Of a stretch of 64,000 nucleotides of DNA, positions 22,304 to 32,300 are shown one piece after another. Position numbers and translations under genes: made by a program. The stretch lies in assembly GCA_951802425.1 (NCBI GenBank), contig OX637798.1:868001-932000 (forward strand), in the 5' to 3' direction. Origin of the DNA: Clavaria fumosa (lineage: Eukaryota > Basidiomycota > Agaricomycetes > Agaricales > Clavariaceae). The notes under the pieces are model-generated. The model made no database searches. It had not been told where the DNA came from and saw nothing but the letters and a program-made list of their open reading frames with translations. Numbering within the stretch: the first letter of the stretch is position 1; each line of letters begins with the position of its first letter.

Positions 22304-23610
22304 TGGGGATGGGCAGTCCTGTGTTACGGCGCGGCAGCGTGACGTCACGGGTTGTGACACAAAGCGTGACAATGACTGACACAACTCATTCCCTGGCTTC
22401 CTCAGCTGCCACAACTGGGTTTTCTTCAGTTTGTTCAATGCCAGTGCATTGTATGATGGCTGTTATATATATATATTACATTATTTACACATTTAGTACA
22501 CTGAATATAGGAAGTTTTCCCTGAAATCCCTGGATCTCTTAGAGTCTACTGATTTCAGGGCTGTGATCTGCTGCTCCAGAAATGTTTTTCTGATTTGTCC
22601 TCTCTGTTGTGCATGTTGCTCAACTCTAAACCTCTTGTAAAGCTCCTTTGCATACTCTACCTTGGCACTGAGGGCTTTAGCTAGCTCCTCAGATTTGCCT
22701 GTTCAGCATACAATTTCTTCTCCAGCAATAACAGAGTTCTGCTTCTCTGCTTTCAGGGCTGCCTCCAGTGAAGCAATGGATGCCCCAAAAGCCTCTCCAT
22801 CATCTATAAACTTTGTATCATCATCAACCAATCCAATCTCCTGCTCTCCTTCCAGCACAGTGTTAGCCTTGGCAAGATTCTGCAACTGGGCAGACCTCTT
22901 CTTGGCTGACTTTGGCATTTGACAATGAGTGTGCAAAATATGCCAAGGAAAGGCTCTCAGACAACAAATCTGTAAGCTAGCAATCAGTCATAAATGCTAG
23001 AAATGCACACAAACTTACACCAAACTTGTGAGATATGAAAAGGGTGCACTCTCAAGGGTGAGACCATGAGAGGTGCCAAAGGTGGTTGAGGGTTATGACA
23101 AGGAAGGGGAGCAATGGGAGGGTTTGTAGAAGAAGCCAGGATAGGCTGAGAGTGTGTACAACAGTGCCCAGAGTGTGAAGGAAGAGGAGCAAAGTCAAGG
23201 AACAGCACAGAATACAGGCTGTGGCTGTGCTGCACTCAGGTTTGCACTCAAACTTGTAATGGTATAGGCTCACTCAATTTTGAGATTCACTCTTTGGTTA
23301 GTGAGCAATTTTGCTCAGAACAGGCTGTTCTACAACTGTTATTGACCAAAATGTTAAAATACCTTCCCAATATTGAGATATGAGGTGTGACTATGGCATA
23401 ACTCAAAATATAAGCATAATTAGAATATTTGAGTCAATAGACTTTGTAGAATATCTGCCTCAGAGTAATTCCTCTCACCAAAGTTTTCACTCAATTTCAA
23501 TATCCAATGAGCTTATGCATTTGCAGTTTTTGTGTCACGGTTTGGGCCTGTGACACCTGTGTGAGCCAATGTGACCACTCGTCACGCATCACGGGGATTG
23601 CCCATCCCCA
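22304..23610. mobile_element. 1.3-kb element nested in the foldback arm
   Basis: Terminal inverted repeats TGGGGATGGGC and GCCCATCCCCA are flanked on both sides by TTAATTA (22297-22303 and 23611-23617), a 7-bp target duplication. The uninterrupted arm at 23980-23995 shows the empty site. Inside, near the ends, GTGACGTCACGG-type and GTGACAC words recur in inverted order. A coding-like fragment lies on the minus strand. A (TA)n stretch is at 22459-22467. Confidence 0.82.
22703..22936 (-). pseudogene. Coding-like fragment in nested element
   Basis: A minus-strand frame whose in-frame Met gives MPKSAKKRSAQLQNLAKAN, followed by an acidic Asp-rich segment and a helical Ala/Glu-rich stretch. Composition (basic start, acid middle, coiled helix) is protein-like and resembles the N-termini of fungal proteins linked to DNA transposons, but no catalytic domain follows. 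It may be a captured or decayed gene piece. Weak call. Confidence 0.3.
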
Positions 23611-24120
23611 TTAATTATGCTTCAAAGTCATGGCTCAGCAAATTGAAGCATACCATTTAAGAGACAGCCTGACTTGGTACAGTTTGCATTGTACACATTG
23701 ACAGTAAAACTTACCTCCAATTGTCAAGAGCACTTACAAAATCTGCCCTAAGGAGACTAAGGCCATAAAGTAACAAAGTTGCAATTTACAAAATCTATGC
23801 CAACTCTTACATAATCAGTGACTTGATCACCTTATGGCCTTATTCTCCTTAGGGCAGATTTTGTAAGTGCTTTTGACAGTCAGAGGTAGGTTTTACTGTC
23901 AATGTGTACAATGCAAACTGTACCAAGTCAGGCTGTCTCTTAAATGGTATGCTTCAATTTGCTGAGCCATGACTTTGAAGCATAATTAAGTCAAGATTAA
24001 GTGATTGGTCTTAGATTAAGACTATCCAATTTATGAATCTGTCTTAATTGTCTTAATCTGTCTTAATGAAAAGTTTAAGTCTGCCTAAGGCAGATTCAGT
24101 AATTTCCTCTTTTCCTGATG

Positions 24121-24204
24121 CAGGTGCAGCTTTTGTCTCATCTTCAGGGATATCTCGGTTTTTGACACAGTGGAGACTTTTGTGCTATACCCGCCTGTAC
24201 TTTT
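24121..24204. repeat. 2.3-kb dispersed repeat, copy 1, segment 3
   Basis: 84 bp of the repeat (CAGGTGCAGCTTTTGTCTC to GTACTTTT) lying between the foldback element and the Copia element; it matches 37423-37505 of the sister copy. Confidence 0.88.
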
Positions 24205-24436
24205 TAAAGAAATTAAGGCTAAGGTAGTTCCGTTAGCTCAGTCGTAGTACGGACTGGATTGCAAACTACCTAAGGTAGTTCCATTCTACATTAAGACATC
24301 AGAAAATCACAAATGGATGGTGAAAAACAATAACACTCACAGCTCAGTCGTAGTACGGACTGAGCTGTACAAGCGCGAAGTGTAGTACCGAAATAGGAAA
24401 GCGAGATTACGTAATGTGGCTGGTTGAATACCATCA
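24205..24436 (-). repeat. Copia-1 3' LTR
   Basis: 232 bp. It contains two copies of AGCTCAGTCGTAGTACGGACT and short inverted words around AACTACCTAAGGTAGTT. On the right it touches the purine-rich tract just after the gag-pol stop codon. Confidence 0.94.
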
Positions 24437-24443
24437 CTCCCCT

Positions 24444-27400
24444 TCAAGCTGGCAACAGTGCGAGCTCGCAGACGAAGATCTCGAATGCCGGGCGCGCCAA
24501 CGGCTTTGTAAATCCATCGGCTACGTTTTCGCTGGTGGGTACATAGCGCACTGCGATCGTTCCTTGCTCGACAGCTTCACGGATGAAATGATATCGGATG
24601 TCGATGTGTTTTGTTCTCGTGTGAAATTTGTTATTTTCAATGATTGCTATTGTTGACTGGTTGTCCAATAGGAGGACCATTGGTCCGGGCTCCGCCGCGT
24701 CCAGCTCGTCTAAGAAACTTCGTAGCCAGCAAATTTCTCGCGCCGCGTGGGCGGCTGCTATGTACTCCGCCTCGGTGCTGGACTGCGCTACCAACGTTTG
24801 GCGCTTCGACGACCAGGTTACGGCCCCGCATCCAACTCGAGCTACGAAGCCCAATATCGAGTGACAATCCGCCTGCGAAGCCCAGTCGGCGTCAGAGTAG
24901 ATTTGTGGGCGTGATCCCGCACCGCCGAGGGTAAGCCACATGTCCTTCGTCGTGTTTAGATAGCTGACCACTCGTTTTAGAGCCTCCCAATGCTCGCGTG
25001 CTGGGTTGTGCGTGAACTGGGACAGGATGCCGACGGCGAGCTGGATGTCTGGGCGAGTTATGACCGCTGGCCAGAGCACGCCGCCGCATGCCTCCTGGTA
25101 GGGTATGTCTAACGCTTTTTGTGGGCATTGTTCCTTTGACAGAGGCGTTGCGGCGTCCATAGGGATGTGTACAGGGCGCGCATTCTCAAGGCCAAAACGT
25201 CGGGCAAGGGCGGTAATGTACGCTCTTTGGTTGATTCTCACCGTTCTCGCAGCTCTATCGCGTCGCACCTCGAATCCTAGGAGCCATGCGAGCTCCCCTT
25301 GGTCGGTTATCTCAAACGATTGCCGGAGTTCCGATTTTACCGTATCCACGGCAGCCCTGGAGTTCCCCATCACGATCATGTCATCCATTGACACAGGTAC
25401 GTGAACCGTTTCATTTCCTTTTGTCCTGATAAAGACTGATTGGTCGAGTTTGGAGATGTTGAATCCCAAACTTTTGAACGTGTGGGCCATGCGCTCGTAC
25501 CACCGCCTTCCTGCTTGCTTTAGACCATAAAGTCCCTTTCGCAATCGGCACACCTTCCCCTTCTCCCCTTCAGCGAGTACGCCATCGGGAGCCTCCATGT
25601 AGACTTCGTCTTGGAGATCTGCATTCAGGTAAGCGCTAACCACGTCAATTTGATCGATTTCCCAATCTCGCTGAGCCGCCAGAGCCAAGAGAACACGAAT
25701 CGATGCGATTTTTGCTGCTGCCACAAACGTTTCATCGTAATTGACGCCTTTCTTCTGCCTGTGGCCGCCTGCGACGACTCGGGCTTTATACTTCAGAACT
25801 TCGCCGGCTGGACCTAGCTTTACCTTGAAAACATAGCCGCAGGGGATGATGGGTTTATCGGGAGGGCGGTCAACGATATCCCAGGTGCGTAGCTTGCTCA
25901 ATTGATTTAGCTCAATCTGATAGGCTTCCTTCCACTTGTGTGCATCGGGGCTTGCGAGTGCCTGTGCGGGAGTGCGTGGCTCGTCTCCGATGGAACCTGC
26001 GAGGAGCGCAAACATGGGTAAGTCGTTCGGTTCGTCGTTTAGAGCGTTGACTGCAATGTTAATGTTGTCTTTTTGAGGTGCTTGGCCGGCTAGCATTCTG
26101 TAGTAGCCAGGCTGAGGCCGTGTTCGATGTGGGCGGTCGTGTGCATCTTCGGGGGTTTCGTCCTCAAGATCAAGGTCTCGGGGAGGATTAGGTTCGTTGG
26201 TTTCGTCAACGTTAGGTGTGTTTTCTGGTTCGTCGTCGTGGGTTGGATGAGAACGCTGACTGGATTTGCTTTTCTCCCCTTCAGCCAGTGTTTCGGCTGT
26301 CCAGACCACGGGGTCGGATTCATCATCGTGATTGAAGACGACCTCACGCTCGACTCGGATTTGCTTCTTATCAGGGAAGTAGATCCTGTAGCCTGTACTT
26401 GTCTGATCAAATCCGACGAAGTACCCGAAGCGTGCCCACTTATCGAGTTTCCCGGCGTCGACGATCTTTACCCAAGCTCGAGTCCCGAAAGGTACGGCTT
26501 TTGATAGGTTTGGGTGCTTTCCAAAGCGTGCCTGGAAGGGTGTGTCGCCGTCGAGTGCACGAGTAGGTGCGCGGTTTTTTATCCACGCTGCGTGACTCAT
26601 GGCGGCGGCCCAGAGGTTCTTGGGGAGCTTGGAGTCAATCAGCATCGCTCGCGCCAATGCGGCCTTGGTCCTGTTCCAGCGCTCCACAATGCCAACTTGT
26701 TCATGGGTGTCGTGAATGGTGAGCTCGCGTTTTGTGCCCTTCTCAGCTAGGTGATCTGAGAATGCATCACCTAGGAACTTGCCGCCGCGGTCGGAACGGA
26801 GGTATTTGATTTTTGTGTTATTGTGAGTGTTAATCTCGGCTTCAAGCCTTTTGTATGCGCTGAATGCCTGGTCTTTCTTTTGTATAGCGACTATCTCAGT
26901 CCATCTCGTCGCGTCATCAACAAAATCCACGGTGTAGTGGTTTCCACCAATCGACGTGGTTGCGGTTGGCCCCCATACGTCTGTGTGGATGCGGTCGCCG
27001 TACTTCTCCGCTCTGTTCGATGCTTTCTCAGGGAACGGGAGGCGATTCGGCTTAGCTTGAGCACACGCATCGCAGAAAGGTGCGTCGGCTGTGTCCTCTA
27101 TCTCGATACCAGTGACCTTTTGGCTAGAGATCGCATATTTCACCGCTGCATAGTTTACATGACCAAAGACACGGTGCGCTTGGTAAAAGGTGAGTTTTTG
27201 GGGCTTGATCGCTACGTGTGCGACGTAGGGGGTAGCTGACATGGCTGGTAGACGATAGAGCCCATTCATTTTGGGGATGCGGGCGACTACTGTGCCTGCT
27301 GGATCCCTTACGACACAGACGCTGTCTGTGAACTCGGCCGTACACCCAGCATCGTCAAGTTTTCCGATGGATATTAGAGTGAAAGCCATGCTCGGTGCGT

Positions 27401-28601
27401 GAGCAACATTCTTAAGCTTGAACTTACTAACTCGAGTTCCATTCGGGACCTCAAGTAGGACGTCACCACGGCCAATCGAATTCAGGACGCGGCCGTCGGC
27501 GGCAGTAACTGGTTTATGGGCAGTAGGTGAGTAAGTGACGAACATTGACCTGTCCGGGCAGAAGTGCGTGGTGGCTCCGCTATCGAGGATGATCTCGTGC
27601 GGTCGTTTCATGCTGGGAGAGGCAGCAGCTGTGGTAGGTGTGTCGCCAAGGCAGGTGAACGCGAGGTAATCCTCGCTGTCCTTCTGCTTGGGGGTTGACG
27701 TAGCTGCGGTGTTCGCCTTGTCCGTTTTCTTTTGCCAGGGCGCTTGGCCCTCCTTGGCTCCACCCTTAGAGAAACAATCTTCCGTTTTGTGGTTCGTGCG
27801 CTTACAAGTCACGCACGGGTTTTTCGGTGAGTTATCATTTCCTTTCCCTTTGCGGCCTTTTCCTTTGCTGACGTTGAGTGCAGCATCACCCGACTTGGCC
27901 ACGTTCTGTGAGAGCTCGCGCTGGCGGGCCTCCTCAAGTACGATTCTCATAAGATCGTTCGGGTTTATCGCCGTGCCAGAAAGGCTTGCGGCGTGAGTGA
28001 TTGTATGGAGTAGCGAGCGGTAGCTGGGTGGGAGTGAGGTAAGTAACATTGTCCTGAAGTCTTCGTCCAGAACTGATGCGCCTATGCCTTCTAGCTCCTC
28101 CCGGAGTCTCGTCATGGCGTTAAGGTGAGCCTTGATGTCTCCGTCTTCGTCGCAGACCATCGATTGGAGCCTGCGGCGGGTGTCTACTTTGTGCAACTGA
28201 CTCTTTTTTGTAGTGTCATTACGGATCGCCGACCACATTTCGTTAGCGGCCATCGACTTGATGAGGGTGGCGAGGCGAGGTGAAACGGTGGTGAGCATTA
28301 CATGCTGGGCACCATATTCTTTTTGCTCATACTCATCCATCCTTTTCTCCTTTTCTTCGAGCTCATCATCAGTCGCTTCAACGCCCGCCTTTTTCATCGG
28401 GACGCCGTTTACTTCAGGGTAAGGGACCGGTTTTTGTGCAGTGCCATCGACGTGTCTTATTAACCCTCTTGCTCCCATAGCTGTCCTGGCTTTCGACTGG
28501 TAGTCAGGCCAGTTTGCTCCATCATCGCGAAGTCTTGGGACAGCAATAGCGCTATTCGAGGAGTTGGGGGTAGGCATGTCGTCTTGGGCGCCGGATCTCA
28601 T
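24444..28601 (-). CDS. Copia gag-pol polyprotein, intact
   Basis: Single frame of 1385 residues, the normal length for a fungal Copia polyprotein. In order: a gag region with DUF4219/UBN2-like features; a zinc knuckle CVTCKRTNHKTEDC (CX2CX4HX4C); protease ILDSGATTHFC; an integrase zinc-binding HRVFGH...CDAC region; integrase core with TDVWGP, VDFVDDATRW, RSDRGG and VGIVERWNRT (D, D, E); reverse transcriptase with WDIVDRP, CGYVFKVK, RVVAGG, DVVSAYLNADL, GLYGLKQAGR and VSMDDMIVMG; and RNase H with SDADWAS, SSTEAEYIAA, LLDNQST and TKHIDIRYHF. The RT box is SMDD where Copia elements usually have YVDD; its metal-binding Asp pair is kept. Expressed from the adjoining LTR, presumably. Confidence 0.95.
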   Translation of the reverse strand: MRSGAQDDMPTPNSSNSAIAVPRLRDDGANWPDYQSKARTAMGARGLIRHVDGTAQKPVPYPEVNGVPMKKAGVEATDDELEEKEKRMDEYEQKEYGAQHVMLTTVSPRLATLIKSMAANEMWSAIRNDTTKKSQLHKVDTRRRLQSMVCDEDGDIKAHLNAMTRLREELEGIGASVLDEDFRTMLLTSLPPSYRSLLHTITHAASLSGTAINPNDLMRIVLEEARQRELSQNVAKSGDAALNVSKGKGRKGKGNDNSPKNPCVTCKRTNHKTEDCFSKGGAKEGQAPWQKKTDKANTAATSTPKQKDSEDYLAFTCLGDTPTTAAASPSMKRPHEIILDSGATTHFCPDRSMFVTYSPTAHKPVTAADGRVLNSIGRGDVLLEVPNGTRVSKFKLKNVAHAPSMAFTLISIGKLDDAGCTAEFTDSVCVVRDPAGTVVARIPKMNGLYRLPAMSATPYVAHVAIKPQKLTFYQAHRVFGHVNYAAVKYAISSQKVTGIEIEDTADAPFCDACAQAKPNRLPFPEKASNRAEKYGDRIHTDVWGPTATTSIGGNHYTVDFVDDATRWTEIVAIQKKDQAFSAYKRLEAEINTHNNTKIKYLRSDRGGKFLGDAFSDHLAEKGTKRELTIHDTHEQVGIVERWNRTKAALARAMLIDSKLPKNLWAAAMSHAAWIKNRAPTRALDGDTPFQARFGKHPNLSKAVPFGTRAWVKIVDAGKLDKWARFGYFVGFDQTSTGYRIYFPDKKQIRVEREVVFNHDDESDPVVWTAETLAEGEKSKSSQRSHPTHDDEPENTPNVDETNEPNPPRDLDLEDETPEDAHDRPHRTRPQPGYYRMLAGQAPQKDNINIAVNALNDEPNDLPMFALLAGSIGDEPRTPAQALASPDAHKWKEAYQIELNQLSKLRTWDIVDRPPDKPIIPCGYVFKVKLGPAGEVLKYKARVVAGGHRQKKGVNYDETFVAAAKIASIRVLLALAAQRDWEIDQIDVVSAYLNADLQDEVYMEAPDGVLAEGEKGKVCRLRKGLYGLKQAGRRWYERMAHTFKSLGFNISKLDQSVFIRTKGNETVHVPVSMDDMIVMGNSRAAVDTVKSELRQSFEITDQGELAWLLGFEVRRDRAARTVRINQRAYITALARRFGLENARPVHIPMDAATPLSKEQCPQKALDIPYQEACGGVLWPAVITRPDIQLAVGILSQFTHNPAREHWEALKRVVSYLNTTKDMWLTLGGAGSRPQIYSDADWASQADCHSILGFVARVGCGAVTWSSKRQTLVAQSSTEAEYIAAAHAAREICWLRSFLDELDAAEPGPMVLLLDNQSTIAIIENNKFHTRTKHIDIRYHFIREAVEQGTIAVRYVPTSENVADGFTKPLARPAFEIFVCELALLPA

Positions 28602-28605
28602 AATC

Positions 28606-28837
28606 TAAAGAAATTAAGGCTAAGGTAGTTCTGTTAGCTCAGTCGTAGTACGGACTGGATTGCAAACTACCTAAGGTAGTTCCGTTCTACATTAAGACAT
28701 CAGAAAATCACAAATGGATGGTGAAAAACAATAACACTCACAGCTCAGTCGTAGTACGGACTGAGCTGTACAAGCGCGAAGTGTAGTACCGAAATAGGAA
28801 AGCGAGATTACGTAATGTGGCTGGTTGAATACCATCA
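28606..28837 (-). repeat. Copia-1 5' LTR
   Basis: 232 bp, expected to hold promoter and transcription start for the element. Differences from the other LTR: C/T at GTAGTTC(C/T)GTTAG and A/G at TTCC(A/G)TTCTAC. The start of gag-pol is only about 5 bp inside its inner edge. Confidence 0.94.
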
Positions 28838-29260
28838 CTTTTCCCACTTCAATTTAGCAGAAGTGTTCAGAGTTCCATGTCCTTTTGCATTTGTACAGCA
28901 GTCGTGACGGCGGCTGCAGCTGTTCGCAAGTTCTCCGAGATGAGCTGTTCGAAACAGAGGCGACACCACTGCCGTTGTTGTTGTAGGCGTTGCTGCTGAA
29001 CAGAACCGGTAAACATCCCCGGCAGGTGGGCCAGCAGAGCGAATAAGGAAAGTTACAGAGCTAAACGATGACAATGAGTGTCCAAGGGTGACTTTCCAAG
29101 GTTGAGTGGGGCATGCTGGACAGATTCCACAAAAAGACGGTGTATTCAACGATGTTGCTTGCGTAATCAATATTAATCAATGACCATTCGCGATCTTCAA
29201 AAAAAGTCTAATTCAGTTCAACGCCTTCGTCGACCCGCATGACAACCTTTTGTTTTGTAC
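28838..29260. repeat. 2.3-kb dispersed repeat, copy 1, segment 4
   Basis: Right end of copy 1: CTTTTCCCACTTCAATTTAGC through to TTTTGTAC at about 29260, matching 37501-37876. It has about 50 bp around 28960 (GTTCGAAACAGAGGCG...) that the sister lacks. No terminal inverted repeat is seen at either outer end of the 2.3-kb repeat. Confidence 0.85.
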
Positions 29261-29351
29261 AGTCAAAAGTCACAGTCAACAAAAGTCAAGTCACAGTTAT
29301 TTGGTGACTATTGGTGACAGTCATTGACCCGCACATCACTGCCGAGCAGAC

Positions 29352-32300
29352 ATGGTCAACATCTATCTGAACATTGATGGTGGTCAAGTTCTTGCACTCA
29401 CCATCCCCCTCACTGACATCCAAAGACTGTCCCTTCGCCCTCTCAAATGGCTCCGATATGTTACATTCACCATTTGCGGTGTTCATGGCGATCTTTCGGA
29501 GGCACTGGGCAGCCCCGCCATCGACTATGACACTATCTCCCTTGACGACTCTATTGCCGAAGACTATTACTTTACTCCTCAAGGTACTGTCTCTGGTTTC
29601 CTGCCTTGTCACTCACCCCTGATGTGTTACTCTAGGAGAGTATCGTCTCATCGACTACGCAGGATTGAATGATCGAATCTCGTCGTCTTCACATATGCCA
29701 TGCGACCCTGGTTTCCACCGGTATATCATTGCGCGTGATCAATTCTGCGTTTTCACAGGGGAAGTTGCCGAAGACTGCATTGCAGCACATCTAATACCCC
29801 ACCGCAAGGGTGACGAAGTATGATTCAACATGGTTTTGTACCAACTGTTGGTAATCACCCGGACAGATTACATAATGATGCGCCCTATTTGGGAGCGACC
29901 GGAACTCTGCCACAGCTCAGTCTTACATTTGACTGGGCTGTGAGTAATTTCCTTTTTAACTTCGCACTAGTACTTTTCTGATGCCCTAGGGTAGAACGGA
30001 CTATCCCTAGGTACTACTGCAATATGACAGTCTTACATTTGACTGGGCTAACGGACTATCCCTAGTTTTTCAATAGATTATGAGATTCGTTGCACAAACC
30101 GACAACATGACTGCCAACACCTCTACCAACGCCATGGCCGTGCCCCGACTCCGCGACGACGGAGCAAACTGGGCCGATTACGAGTCAAAAGCTCGAACTG
30201 CTATGGGTGCTAGAGGACTGATCAGGCATCGTGACGGCACTGCGCGAAAACCGGTTGCTTACCCTGAACTTGAAGGAATCCCGATGAAGGCTCCGGGAGT
30301 TAAAGCAACCGACGAAGATCTGGAAGAAAAAGAACATAAATTTGATGAATACGAACAGAAGGAATACAGTGTGCAACATATCTTGCTTACCACAGTATCC
30401 CCACGTCTTGCTACGATCATCAAGTCCATGACAGGTGTACAGATGTGGACCGCTATCCGCCTTGACGCTACGAAGAAAAGTCAACTACACAAAGTTGACA
30501 CGTGTCGCAGGCTGCAGTCCATGCTCTGCAGCGAGGACGGAGATGTAAAGGCCCACCTGAACGCAATGTTGAAAATCCGAGAGGAGCTGGACGGTATAGG
30601 CGCGTCAGTCGCCGACGAGGACTTTGCAACTATGCTTCTTACCTCGCTGCCACCGAGCTACCGATCTCTCCTCCACTCGATAACGCACGCCGCGAGCCTC
30701 TCTGGAACGGACATATCCCCGAACGACCTCATGTGCATTGTTCTCGAAGAAGCGAGACAACGCGAGATCGCCAACCAGGCTTCGAAGTCAGGAGACGCAG
30801 CCCTTCTCGTTAAAAAGGGCCGAAACCGCAAAGGCAATTCAGACGATTCGGTCACGAAAACACCATGCGCAAATTGCAAACGTACTAACCACAAGACCGA
30901 TAGCTGCTATGCCGATGGCGGAGCAAAACAAGGCCAAGCCCCTTGGCAAAAGAAAAAGGAAAGAGACAAAGCCAACGCGGCTACTGCGTTGACCAAGGAG
31001 AAAGAGAAAAACGAGGAGTACCTCGCTTTTACTTGCCTAGGGGATCAGTACGACCATGCGGCGGCCATGTTTCCGGGTAAAAACCGCGACATAATACTTG
31101 ACAGCAGCGCGACGGCGCATTTCTGTCCAGATAAGTCTATGTTCGTCAACTACTCACCTACAAGCCCAACCGCAGTAACTGCTGCCGACGGACGCGAGCT
31201 GAACGCCATCGGGCGTGGTGACGTCGTCCTACAAACTCCCAACGGTGACCGCGTAAGCACGCTGCGACTGAAAAACGTTGCGCACGCACCTAGTATGGCT
31301 TTCACCTTGGTGTCGGTCGGCAAACTCGACGACGCCGGGTACACCGCTGAGTTCACCGACAATCTATGTCTGGTAAAGGACAAACAGGGCAACACCCTGG
31401 CTCAGATCCCGAAGGTTAACGGGCTCTACTGCATAGAGGCATTACCCCTCGAAGCCCACTTAACGAAGAAGATTAGAACACTTACTTTGTTCGAAGCCCA
31501 CCGTCTCCTCGGCCACATAAACTACGCCGCAGTCAAACATGCTATAACGACTGGTAAGGTGCACGGGATTGAGCTTGACAACACTTCCGAAGAAGTATTT
31601 TGCGAGGCATGCGCGCAAGCGAAACCCCACCGCCTACCATTCCCTGAGAAAGCAACAAACCGAGCAGCGACGTACGGCGAACGGATCCACGCAGACGTCT
31701 GGGGTCCGGCATCTACTGCAACTCTAGGCGGCAGCCGCTACACTGTCGACTTTGTCGACGACGCAACCCGTTGGACCGAGATCTTCCCCTTGCACAAGAA
31801 GTCAGACGCATTCGCTGCCTACAAAGCCCTTGAAGCCCAAATAAACACTCACGAAAAAGTAAAGATAAAGTTCCTACGGTCGGACCGAGGCGGCGAATTC
31901 AACAGTGATCTGTTCTCAGATCATTTAGCTGCAAAAGGGACGAAGCGAGAGCTCACGACTCACGACACACACGAACAGGTAGGAGTCGTCGAGAGGTGGA
32001 ATCGAACGAAAGCGGAGCTCGCAAGAGCCATGCTTATTGATTCAAAACTGCCAAAGTTTCTATGGGGCGAAGCGATGAACCACGCGGCATGGATAAAGAA
32101 TCGATCACCCACCCGCGCGCTTGAGGGTCAAACTCCGTTCAACGCCCGCTATGCTAGACACCCCGACCTCTCGAAACTTGTCCCCTTCGGCACGCAAGCA
32201 TGGGTAAAGGTTGTCGACGCCGGCAAACTCGAACGCCGAGCCCGCAAGGGCCACTTCATCGGCATCGACTCGACTAGCACTGGGTACAGGATTTATTTTC

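Larger units (their letters stand above)
22166..24120. mobile_element. Foldback element with very long inverted arms
   Basis: Begins CATCAGGAAAAGGGG and ends CCTCTTTTCCTGATG. The outer 138 bp at each end are inverted copies with one difference seen by eye. After removing a nested 1.3-kb insertion (22304-23610), the arms continue: 23611 to about 23790 pairs with about 23830 to 23982. The original element was therefore about 650 bp and almost entirely a stem-loop with a loop of some 40 bp. It shares the terminal CATCAGGAAAA with the 4.2-kb element. It splits the copy-1 repeat between GGTCG and CAGGTGCAGC; the flanks do not show a clean duplication (CG versus CA). Confidence 0.85.
24205..28837 (-). 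mobile_element. Copia retrotransposon 1, apparently intact
   Basis: LTR retrotransposon of 4633 bp read from the minus strand. LTRs of 232 bp lie at 24205-24436 and 28606-28837, differing at two positions by eye. The flanking CTTTT (24200-24204 and 28838-28842) is a 5-bp target duplication, confirmed by the uninterrupted GTACTTTTCCCGCTTC in the sister repeat. In element sense the LTR starts TGATGG and ends TTCTTTA. Next to the 5' LTR is GATTATGAGATCC, a possible primer site complementary to the anticodon arm of elongator tRNA-Met. A purine tract GAAGGGGAG precedes the 3' LTR. One uninterrupted gag-pol frame fills the interior. Confidence 0.96.

Noticed and set aside
22166..24120. Simple 2-bp target duplication for the foldback element
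   Set aside because: The flanks read CG and CA; a duplication can only be assumed by invoking a later mutation, so I did not claim it.
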